From positions 1 through 27,828 of the forward strand of contig CAKPDO010000019.1 in assembly GCA_934148985.1 (NCBI GenBank): a stretch of DNA of 27,828 nucleotides, in the 5' to 3' direction. How positions within the stretch are numbered: position 1 is the first letter of the stretch; each line of letters begins with the position of its first letter. The stretch is from an uncultured Clostridia bacterium (lineage in GTDB: Bacteria; Bacillota; Clostridia; TANB77; CAG-508). Made by a program: the position numbers and the translations under genes. Below are positions 1-6,272 of the stretch, piece after piece. The notes under the pieces were generated by a model. That model saw nothing but the letters and a program-made list of their open reading frames with translations, was not told the DNA's origin and made no database searches.

Positions 1-542
1 CCAAAATATCTTTCATATGTTTGAACACCAACAGCAATTTGAGCTCTAACAGTTTTTTCATTTACATATAAAATTGGAAAATAACCATGTGTTGCACCAC
101 AAGTTATTATTTCTAATACTCCAATATCTTGAAAATGCTTAAATTGAGAAATTAAGTCACATTTAAATTCATCTCTAAATAATCTTAAATCTTCTGAATA
201 TCTTTCATAATAATATTTTGATAAATTATTCATTTTTCCGTTAAATGTTGTTCTTTTAATTTCTTTTTCAGATAACTCGATTAATTGTTTCAAATAATTG
301 ATATATTTTTGTTGCAATAATTTATTATCTAGCATGGAAAGTAGAGGAGGAGTCATAGACATGGTTATTCTAAAATTAACTTTTTCATCTACCAACTTTT
401 TGAAATTTTTTAATAAAGGTATATATGTTTCTGAAATTGCTTCATATAGCCAAGATTCCTCTAAATAATCATCACTTTCTGGGTGATGTATAAATGGAAG
501 ATGAGCATGTAATACAAAGCTTACGTATCCTTTTTTTTGCAT
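1..542 (-). CDS. GH57-type (DUF1957) 1,4-alpha-glucan branching enzyme, N-terminal part
   Basis: The gene runs off the left edge, so only the first 180 codons are present. Reading the minus strand from the ATG at 542 gives MQKKGYVSFVLHAHLPF, whose HAHLPF matches conserved region 1 of glycoside hydrolase family 57. A later TCGATHGYFPIL (about residues 146-157) matches region 2 (GATHGYFPL) of the GH57 branching-enzyme/DUF1957 subgroup. A ribosome binding site (AAAGGAAC) lies 6-8 bases before the ATG. The family forms alpha-1,6 branches in alpha-glucans such as glycogen, in the cytoplasm. The catalytic nucleophile and acid lie further in and outside the window, so activity cannot be judged. The DUF4912 gene just upstream is a common partner of this family in Clostridia. 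An alternative within the family would be a 4-alpha-glucanotransferase or amylase. Confidence 0.85.
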   Translation of the reverse strand, partial: MQKKGYVSFVLHAHLPFIHHPESDDYLEESWLYEAISETYIPLLKNFKKLVDEKVNFRITMSMTPPLLSMLDNKLLQQKYINYLKQLIELSEKEIKRTTFNGKMNNLSKYYYERYSEDLRLFRDEFKCDLISQFKHFQDIGVLEIITCGATHGYFPILYVNEKTVRAQIAVGVQTYERYF

Positions 543-572
543 TTGATTGTTCCTTTCTTTTTACAAATAAAA

Positions 573-605
573 AATCTAGCTTATAAAACAAATAAAAGCT
601 AGATT
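573..605 (-). terminator. Intrinsic terminator between the DUF4912 gene and the GH57 gene
   Basis: A perfect 10-bp stem (AATCTAGCTT / AAGCTAGATT, loop 583-595) is followed on the minus strand by a T-rich tail (TTTTTTATTTG). It sits right after the DUF4912 stop and about 30 bases before the GH57 start. That leaves no obvious room for a separate promoter, so GH57 expression may depend on read-through. Confidence 0.75.
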
Positions 606-613
606 AAAGTTTT

Positions 614-1540
614 TTACCATGAACTTAAATTTCCTGATGATGGATTTCCAGAAGATGGGTTAAATCTTCCTAAATCACCATTTGAAATTTCATCTTTATA
701 TAATTTTTTGTATAGTTCATTAACATTAACAAATTCATTATCTTTAACAATAAATGGAAAGTCTTTAATATCTTTTTCTATAATTTGATTTGTTTTTACG
801 TTTCTATAATATATTTTGTTTGTGTTATTAAATAATATATGGTCATTAGGAGCTTCCAAATTATTTGAAGAAGAAATGAAAACATAAGGTGTTTGAATTG
901 GATTTATTGGACCATTTTTTTCTACATCATATTTTGGTATATAACTGTAATTTACGGGGATAGGGCGTCTTCCAAGTTCTACTTTATATTCTGAACTGCT
1001 ATCATTTACATGAAAATACCAACTATTTGCAAAATCATTTATATCTATTTCAAATGAATAATTCATTGTTAAATTGTGGATAACTAAAACTGGTTTTGTT
1101 ATTTCAAAGAAATATTCTCCATACTGTTTTTTTAATTTTTCCCTATCTTCATCAGAAATTTCCCAATATACAAATAGATTTGTAGGTGTCTGAGCTAATA
1201 TTTTTACTACTGTTTTATTATATTTATATGGCAAATCATAGTATTCTGGAGAAAATGTTTTTTCTTTTTTTGGTTTGATAGATGTAGCTTTTTTTTCTTC
1301 AACTTTTTCTAATTTTTTGTTATCTTCATTTTTAATTTCCTTTAAAGCTTTTTCTTCATTTTTTATAATTGTTTTTTTACTATTTGACGTTACATCAGCT
1401 TTTTTATTCTTAACTTTTGAAGGACTTTTTTTTGTATCATTTTTTTTAGTTTTTTCTTTTTTAGGTTTTATTGGAGATAATAAATAATTTTTTATATTTT
1501 CTACAAGTTTGTTTTCTGATTCTTTAGTTTTTTTAGGCAT
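614..1540 (-). CDS. DUF4912 domain protein with a long lysine-rich N-terminal tail
   Basis: This 308-aa protein has three parts. Residues 1-100 are a very lysine-rich, low-complexity, presumably disordered tail with no signal peptide. Residues about 105-200 contain the DUF4912 pattern: KILAQTPTNLFVYWEI, then a region ending in WYFHVNDSSSEYKVELGRRP. The C-terminus ends in a small Ser/Gly/Asn repeat (NPSSGNPSSGNLSSW). The start is supported by GGGAGG about 8 bases upstream. DUF4912 proteins in Firmicutes commonly neighbour GH57/DUF1957 genes, as here, which suggests a role in alpha-glucan metabolism or carbohydrate binding. No enzymatic activity is established for the domain. The aromatic-rich core would suit glycan binding, but that is inference. 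Confidence 0.8.
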   Translation of the reverse strand: MPKKTKESENKLVENIKNYLLSPIKPKKEKTKKNDTKKSPSKVKNKKADVTSNSKKTIIKNEEKALKEIKNEDNKKLEKVEEKKATSIKPKKEKTFSPEYYDLPYKYNKTVVKILAQTPTNLFVYWEISDEDREKLKKQYGEYFFEITKPVLVIHNLTMNYSFEIDINDFANSWYFHVNDSSSEYKVELGRRPIPVNYSYIPKYDVEKNGPINPIQTPYVFISSSNNLEAPNDHILFNNTNKIYYRNVKTNQIIEKDIKDFPFIVKDNEFVNVNELYKKLYKDEISNGDLGRFNPSSGNPSSGNLSSW

Positions 1541-1568
1541 TTTTTTTCCTCCCGTTTCTTTTTTATAT

Positions 1569-1597
1569 ATACTATACTAAATTGAAAATAAATTCAA
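1569..1597 (-). promoter_or_regulatory. Sigma-A-like promoter for the DUF4912 gene
   Basis: On the minus strand TTGAAT (1597-1592) and TAGTAT (1574-1569) are separated by 17 bases, about 30 bases upstream of the DUF4912 start codon. Confidence 0.5.
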
Positions 1598-1612
1598 GTT
1601 TTTTGATGAAAT

Positions 1613-1822
1613 TTTTAAAATTTATGAAAATAGATTAAAAACATTGAAATTTTATTATTTTTTTTGTAAAATAAAGAAAACCAAAAGAGAGAAGGTAGAA
1701 AGATGAAACTAAAAATGCCATATGGAATAAGTAATTTTGAAGAATTAATAACAGAGGATTATTACTATGTAGATAAGACAAAATATATAGAAAAACTGGA
1801 AAGTTTACCAGAAAAAAGAATA
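1613..1822 (+). repeat. Promoter-plus-5'-gene repeat, copy 1 (intact gene)
   Basis: This ~210-bp stretch covers the upstream region and first 40 codons of the ATPase gene. It recurs almost unchanged at 4128-4338, and its first ~65 bases recur again at 5755-5820. The copies share TTTATGAAAATAG, the promoter, AAAATAAAGAAAACC and the ribosome binding site. This is the only copy that continues into a full gene. Confidence 0.85.
1644..1672 (+). promoter_or_regulatory. Promoter of the AAA-ATPase/nuclease gene
   Basis: TTGAAA (1644-1649) and TAAAAT (1667-1672) are separated by 17 T-rich bases, 30 bases before the start codon. The same arrangement is kept in the second copy (TTGAAT at 4160, TAAAAT at 4183), which supports it as a functional element. 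Confidence 0.55.
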
Positions 1823-3385
1823 ATGTTTTTACGTCCAAGAAAATTTGGGAAAACATTATTTACAAGTGTAATAGAAAACTATTATGATAAGAATAGAGTA
1901 GAGAAATTTGAAAAGCTATTTAAAAATACATATATAGGTAAAAATCCTACCAAACTAAAAAATAGCTATTGTATATTAAGATTTAATTTTTCGGGGATTG
2001 ATACAAGTTCAGAAGAAGTTACAATAAGAGGCTTTAAAAATGAAGTAGCATCATCAATAGAGGTATTTATACATAGATATAATTTGGATTTTTATGTAAA
2101 TACAGAAGATGATGCGGAAAATATACTAAACAACCTATTTAAAGCATTTTATACTCAGCAGCCACAAGAAAAAATATATGTAATAATAGATGAATACGAC
2201 CATTTTGCAAATGAACTATTAGGATTTCATCCAGAAAGGTTTAAGAGTTTAGTATCTAAAAATGGAAAGGTGAGAAAATGGTATGAAATACTGAAAAAAG
2301 GAACAGAAACAGTGGTAGACAGAATATTCATAACTGGAGTTGCACCAATAACTTTGGATAGTTTGACAAGTGGATTTAATATAGGAAAAGATATAACCCA
2401 AGATGTAAGATTTAATGATATGATGGGATTTACCCAAAGTGAATTAATAGAAATTTTAACTAGCCAAAATATATCAAAAGAAGACCAAGAAAAAATATTA
2501 CCAATAATGAAAGAAAATTATGATGGATATAAATTTTGCTTGAATGCTGAAAATCAAATATATAATTCAAATATGTGTTTATATTTTTTATCTGAATATA
2601 CATGGTCAAAAAAGATACCAGATAGATTAATAGACATGAATATAGCAAGTGATTACAGTAAAATTGGAAAGATGTTAGATTTATGCAAAGGAGAAAACAG
2701 ACTAGAAATATTAAGAAAAACAGTACAGGGTGAACCTATAATAAATACAATTGTAGAAAAATTTAATCCAGCAATAGAATTTACTGAGATAGATATGATA
2801 TCAATGTTATATTATTTAGGATATTTGACAATATCTGGAAACTTAGTAGGAATACCCGAGCTTACAATACCAAATAAAGTAATGAAAGAAATTTATGCAA
2901 GTTATTTTATGCAATTGATGAACAAGGAAGCTGAATTTAGAATAGATAATAGCACAAATCAAGAAATATTAATACAATTAGCAATGGAGGGAAGAATTGA
3001 TAAAATAGTTGAAGTATTAAGAATATATTTAAATAACTTATCAAATCGTGACTTAATTAAATTCGATGAAAAGTATATTAAATTAATATTTTACTGTATA
3101 GCAATGAATATAAATTCATATTCTACAAAATCAGAAATGGAAGTAAACAGAAATTACCCAGATATATTGCTTGTGCCAAGAGATAGAACAAAAGGATATA
3201 AATCTATAATGGTAGAATTTAAGTACTTGAAAAAAGGGGAAACATCTAAATTAGAAGATAAACAAAAAGAGGCAAGAGAGCAAATAGAAAGATATAGCCA
3301 GTTTGATGATATAAAAGATATTGAAGGTTTAAGAAAATATACAATAGTTGTTGCAACAAATGAAATTTATGTAGAAGAAATTTAA
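1703..3385 (+). CDS. AAA-ATPase-like protein with C-terminal PD-(D/E)XK nuclease domain
   Basis: A 560-aa protein of the AAA-ATPase_like (PF09820-type) plus PDDEXK_9 (PF08011-type) architecture. The N-terminus has the family hallmark MPYGISNFEELI...YYVDKTKYIE. A P-loop variant RPRKFGKT lies at residues 44-51, and a Walker B segment IYVIIDEYD at 158-166 (D163, E164). The C-terminal nuclease core shows P-D487 followed by E505-F-K507. GAGAAGG precedes the ATG. The family occurs in many near-identical copies in Clostridia and Bacteroidota. Its function is not established, although a mobile or defence-related role is often suspected. A truncated copy lies 2.5 kb downstream (4219-4344). The protein appears intact, with ATPase and nuclease motifs both present, and has no secretion signal. 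Confidence 0.88.
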   Translation: MKLKMPYGISNFEELITEDYYYVDKTKYIEKLESLPEKRIMFLRPRKFGKTLFTSVIENYYDKNRVEKFEKLFKNTYIGKNPTKLKNSYCILRFNFSGIDTSSEEVTIRGFKNEVASSIEVFIHRYNLDFYVNTEDDAENILNNLFKAFYTQQPQEKIYVIIDEYDHFANELLGFHPERFKSLVSKNGKVRKWYEILKKGTETVVDRIFITGVAPITLDSLTSGFNIGKDITQDVRFNDMMGFTQSELIEILTSQNISKEDQEKILPIMKENYDGYKFCLNAENQIYNSNMCLYFLSEYTWSKKIPDRLIDMNIASDYSKIGKMLDLCKGENRLEILRKTVQGEPIINTIVEKFNPAIEFTEIDMISMLYYLGYLTISGNLVGIPELTIPNKVMKEIYASYFMQLMNKEAEFRIDNSTNQEILIQLAMEGRIDKIVEVLRIYLNNLSNRDLIKFDEKYIKLIFYCIAMNINSYSTKSEMEVNRNYPDILLVPRDRTKGYKSIMVEFKYLKKGETSKLEDKQKEAREQIERYSQFDDIKDIEGLRKYTIVVATNEIYVEEI

Positions 3386-3416
3386 TTAAGCTTAAAATTG
3401 AGATAAAATAAAAAAG

Positions 3417-3442
3417 CCTATAAGATATTAATACCTTATAGG
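3417..3442. terminator. Bidirectional terminator between convergent genes
   Basis: An 8-bp stem CCTATAAG / CTTATAGG with a 10-base loop. It is followed by TTTT on the plus strand and by TTTTTTATTTTAT on the minus strand. It can serve both the ATPase gene (plus) and the Xre gene (minus). Confidence 0.75.
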
Positions 3443-3453
3443 TTTTCGCACCT

Positions 3454-3793
3454 CTAGAGTTGATTTTCATCTTTAATTACATTAGCAATATTTTCGCACA
3501 AAGCAAAATATAATTTTTGATTTTTTTCTGGAAGAGATTTCAAAGCCTTAGAAACCACATTTTCAAGATTATTTTTATTAATGCCAAACACCAAGTAATC
3601 CAAACTAATATCAAGTGTTCGTGCAATTTTAGAAATAGTAGCTAAACTACTTATACTACCGCCTTTTTCGATTTCACATATATAAGATGGAGAAACATCT
3701 ATTATTTCAGATAGTTTTTCCTGTGTAATACCGAATTTCCTTCCTTTGAATTTTAATTCTTTTTCCAATTTCTACATAATTTAAATTTTCCAT
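3454..3793 (-). pseudogene. Xre-family HTH regulator with a 5' frameshift
   Basis: The well-placed start is the ATG at 3793, preceded by GAGGG. It reads MENLNYVEIGKRIKIQRKE and then leaves frame. One base later the other frame continues FGITQEKLSEIIDVSPSYI, the classical Xre/Cro helix-turn-helix, and runs to the stop at 3454. Removing one A from the AAA at 3736-3738 (plus strand TTT) would restore a 112-aa protein with a perfect Xre N-terminus (EIGKRIK..RKEFGITQEKLSEII). Without correction, only a TTG-initiated 104-aa product (3768-3454) lacking helix 1 could be made. This is either a recent natural frameshift or a one-base sequence error. The C-terminal ~45 residues are helical with no recognised domain. 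The regulator's targets are unknown. Confidence 0.8.
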
Positions 3794-3952
3794 TTGATAT
3801 TCCCTCATTTTTTGACTTTATTTTATAATGAAATTTAAGAAATTAAAATACACTAATGGTGAAGTTTTTAATTTATAGTGGAATTAATTATATTACTAGT
3901 AGTAAATTTTTTCACTATTTCAAAAATATTACTAAAAAGTATCGAACATTAA

Positions 3953-4063
3953 TTTGATGATCAATTTATTGATATCAAAAAAGGTGATTGTGTTTTTATT
4001 CCAGCGAATTCTGTAAAAATTACTTTGAGTGGAGATTTTGAATTTTTAAGAGTTAGTTGTTAA
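3953..4063 (+). pseudogene. Fragment resembling the C-terminus of type I mannose-6-phosphate isomerase
   Basis: In one frame after a stop at 3950-3952 the sequence reads FDDQFIDIKKGDCVFIPANS, then ends in LRVSC and a stop. IKKGD-x-x-FIPA followed by a short beta strand is how type I phosphomannose isomerases (cupin fold) end. There is no start codon or ribosome binding site. A piece in another frame just upstream (ITSSKFFHYF, from about 3892) may be more of the same decayed gene. ManA supplies mannose-6-phosphate for GDP-mannose, so a remnant would fit an old polysaccharide locus. The identification rests on about 35 residues. Confidence 0.5.
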
Positions 4064-4084
4064 TTTGGGTGTCAAAAAATAAAA

Positions 4085-4110
4085 CCTCTAAGATATAATT
4101 ATCTTAGAGG
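4085..4110 (+). terminator. Strong intrinsic terminator, form A
   Basis: A perfect 11-bp stem CCTCTAAGATA / TATCTTAGAGG with TAAT loop, followed by CTAATTTTTT. It comes 20 bases after the ManA-like fragment and probably was that gene's terminator. A closely related stem (CCTCTAAGA / TCTTAGAGG, same CTAATTTTTT tail) recurs at 5822-5849. Confidence 0.85.
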
Positions 4111-4127
4111 CTAATTTTTTATTCTTA

Positions 4128-4338
4128 TTTTAAAATTTATGAAAATAGCCACAAAAGCATTGAATTTTTATTATTTTTTTTGTAAAATAAAGAAAACCAA
4201 AAGAGAGAAGGTATAAAGATGAAACTAAAAATGCCATATGGAATAAGTAATTTTGAAGAACTTATAAGAGAGGATTATTACTATGTAGATAAGACAAAAT
4301 ATATAGAAAAATTGGAAAGTTTACCAGAAAAAAGAATA
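4128..4338 (+). repeat. Promoter-plus-5'-gene repeat, copy 2 (truncated gene)
   Basis: Nearly identical to 1613-1822, including promoter (TTGAAT 4160-4165, TAAAAT 4183-4188), ribosome binding site and 40 codons. Homology stops sharply after AGAATA at 4338, where the sequence becomes the leader of the flippase gene. The repeat now places a promoter directly in front of the flippase. Confidence 0.85.
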
Positions 4339-4344
4339 GAGTGA
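4219..4344 (+). pseudogene. Truncated 5' end of an AAA-ATPase/nuclease gene
   Basis: The start codon and 40 codons match the gene at 1703 with one conservative change (T17R). A Glu and a stop (TGA 4342-4344) then follow at the break point. The product would end just before the P-loop (RPRKFGKT), so it has no ATPase or nuclease function. It keeps its promoter and ribosome binding site, so a 41-aa peptide could still be made. Its stop lies 9 bases before the flippase GTG, which would allow translational coupling. Confidence 0.85.
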
Positions 4345-4353
4345 GGAAATTAA

Positions 4354-5754
4354 GTGAAGTTTACTAGATTAGCAAAAAAAGTAGGAATTTATTTTATAGG
4401 AAATTTGTCAACCAAATTATTATCAGCAGTTGTTGTATTTATATATGCATTTTATATAAATGCGGAAGATTTGGGAAGATATGAATATATACAAACATTA
4501 GAAAATATAATTATACCAATAGCATTTATAAGTATATGGGAAGCAATATTAAAATATACTTTAGCTACACAAAATGATAAGGAAAAAGAAAAAGTAATAA
4601 ATACATCAGCGATTTTTTCAATAGTAGTTTCATTATTAATAGCAATTGTTGGAACAATATATTATAGCATTTTTAAAAAGGAACAGTATGCAGTATATAT
4701 AATACTAATGTATATTTTCTATGGTTTATCAACTGTATGGCAGTATTATGCAAGATGTTTAAACAAAACAAAGATATATGTACAATCATCGATAATAGGA
4801 GCGGCAACTAATTTAATAATTACAGCTATATTGATATGTATCCTAAAATTAAAGATAGAAGCACTATTTATTGCAAATATATTTAGCAATTTTATGATTT
4901 TGAGTCTAATAGAATGTAAGATAAAAATACTAAGAAAAGTAAATATCAAACAATTTAACTTAAAATTATTAAAAAAAATGTTGATTTTTTCAGTGCCATT
5001 AGTTATAAATGATATCTCTCTTTGGTTAATTACAGGATTTGGAAAAACAATAATACAAAATGTGCTAGGGGCGAGTGCGAATGGAATGTATGCTTTTGCG
5101 AACAAATTTACTATTATAGTGAATTTTTTAGGGTTAATATTAAATAAAGCATTAACAGAAGAAATGCTAGTTTCGAAAAGAGAAAAAGTTGGTAAGCAAT
5201 TTGAAAAAATAATGCAAGAACTTACAGAAAAAGTGCTTGTACTGTTAATTTTGTGTATTCCGATTATTATGATATTTTATAATATAATATCAAAAACCGA
5301 ATATTATCAATCTAAAATATATGTACCTATGTTATTAATATATTCTTTTATAATGTTGATATCTACAAATTTATCTACAATATTTAAGGTAGCCGAAAAA
5401 ACAAAATATCAGTTTTTTACTACATTAGCTGGAGCAATAACGACTGTAAGTATTTCGTATTTAATGATTGGTAAATTAGGAACTATTGGAGTAATATTAG
5501 GTCAAATTTCAGGCAGCCTAGTAAATGTAATTTTTAGATACGTATTAGGTAAGCAGCTAATTGAATTAAACATAAAATGGAAGAAAAACATTTTTATTTT
5601 AATCATATATAGCATAGTTTCTTTAATATCTGTAAATGTAGATTGGAGGCTTAATAGTGCAATAGAAATAGCGATAATTATAATGGTTTTAGTTGTATAT
5701 AATAGAGAATTGAAGTATATAATAAAAAAACTATCGTTTGACAGAATTCGATAA
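4354..5754 (+). CDS. Wzx-type polysaccharide flippase (MOP superfamily)
   Basis: A 466-aa integral membrane protein with about 12-14 hydrophobic segments. It begins with a short basic segment and VGIYFIGNLSTKLLSAVVVFIYAFYI, the typical first helix of polysaccharide-biosynthesis (PF01943/PF13440-type) flippases. A charged helix (RKVNIKQFNLKLLKKML) precedes the middle bundle (FSVPLVINDISLWLI), another family trait. The start is GTG at 4354 with TGAGG 8 bases upstream; no ATG start is better. Flippases of this kind move undecaprenyl-linked oligosaccharide repeat units across the membrane. The polymerase/ligase and glycosyltransferases downstream (8.9-18.7 kb) are its expected partners. It may be driven by the promoter in the truncated ATPase copy immediately upstream. 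Confidence 0.88.
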   Translation: MKFTRLAKKVGIYFIGNLSTKLLSAVVVFIYAFYINAEDLGRYEYIQTLENIIIPIAFISIWEAILKYTLATQNDKEKEKVINTSAIFSIVVSLLIAIVGTIYYSIFKKEQYAVYIILMYIFYGLSTVWQYYARCLNKTKIYVQSSIIGAATNLIITAILICILKLKIEALFIANIFSNFMILSLIECKIKILRKVNIKQFNLKLLKKMLIFSVPLVINDISLWLITGFGKTIIQNVLGASANGMYAFANKFTIIVNFLGLILNKALTEEMLVSKREKVGKQFEKIMQELTEKVLVLLILCIPIIMIFYNIISKTEYYQSKIYVPMLLIYSFIMLISTNLSTIFKVAEKTKYQFFTTLAGAITTVSISYLMIGKLGTIGVILGQISGSLVNVIFRYVLGKQLIELNIKWKKNIFILIIYSIVSLISVNVDWRLNSAIEIAIIIMVLVVYNRELKYIIKKLSFDRIR

Positions 5755-5820
5755 AATTAAAATTTATAAAAACAACTCAAAAACATTGAAATTTTATTAT
5801 TTTTTTTTAAAATAAAGAAA
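5755..5820 (+). repeat. Promoter repeat, copy 3 (partial)
   Basis: Directly after the flippase stop codon, AATTTATAAAAA...CATTGAAATTTTATTATTT and AAAATAAAGAAAACC repeat the upstream part of copies 1 and 2. The gene part is missing. The repeat joins the second CCTCTAAGA terminator at the shared AAAACC. The -10 equivalent is altered (no GTAAAAT), so it is probably not an active promoter. The flippase gene is therefore bracketed by two copies of this repeat. Confidence 0.7.
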
Positions 5821-5821
5821 A

Positions 5822-5849
5822 CCTCTAAGACACAAATTTATCTTAGAGG
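5822..5849 (+). terminator. Intrinsic terminator, form A second copy
   Basis: A 9-bp stem CCTCTAAGA / TCTTAGAGG with 10-base loop, followed by CTAATTTTTTC. It terminates the flippase transcript and has the same stem and tail as 4085-4110. Confidence 0.85.
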
Positions 5850-6272
5850 CTAATTTTTTCAAACTTTTTTTATTTTATAAATTATTTATTTCTTCTTCTT
5901 TAATTGTAAATCACATCCTTTTATATTTCTATATTTTTATTGATAAAATTTGATACTAATTGATGTATTAAATTTTTACGATATAAAAAGTTTGAAAAAA
6001 TTATTATGGAACAATTATATAATGCAGATACCACAAAGTCAAGGAAAATCATTTGACATAATTCGACAAATGTTTCGAAAATATTACGAAAATATTACAT
6101 TTGCAAAACATTAACTAAAAGTGTTGAACATAAACCAGTAGTGTAGTAGAATAAAAGATGATGCACAAATGAATATAATTTGAATAGGGGGTGAATAATA
6201 TAAAAAAACAAAAGAAAAATAAATATATAAAAAAGTTTCAAAAGAAATATGGAAAGGAAGGATGAACAAAAA
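5850..6272 (+). other. Intergenic leader of the pilin-like gene
   Basis: About 420 bases without a convincing gene. It contains a tandem pair of CGAAAATATTA (about 6076-6099), a candidate promoter (6124-6152) and an AGGGGG tract at 6186-6191 that fits no good start codon at normal spacing. A 24-codon GTG frame (6191-6265) can be read but is not convincing. Confidence 0.5.
6124..6152 (+). promoter_or_regulatory. Candidate promoter of the pilin-like surface gene
   Basis: TTGAAC (6124-6129) and TAGAAT (6147-6152) with 17-base spacing. This would give a leader of about 115 bases before the start at 6273. Confidence 0.4.

Noticed and set aside
1703..4344. ATPase/nuclease gene and its truncated copy as a transposon
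   Set aside because: No transposase, terminal inverted repeats or target-site duplication was seen. Homologous recombination explains the repeats.
6076..6099. CGAAAATATTA tandem as start of a CRISPR or iteron array
   Set aside because: There are only two units, no spacers and no cas or replication genes nearby.
6191..6265. 24-codon GTG frame just before the pilin-like gene
   Set aside because: The AGGGGG touches the GTG, leaving no spacing, and the lysine-only sequence looks like random A-rich DNA.
6249..6272. Earlier in-frame ATG for the pilin-like protein
   Set aside because: It has no ribosome binding site, whereas the ATG at 6273 has AGGAAGGA 10 bases upstream and gives a normal short leader.
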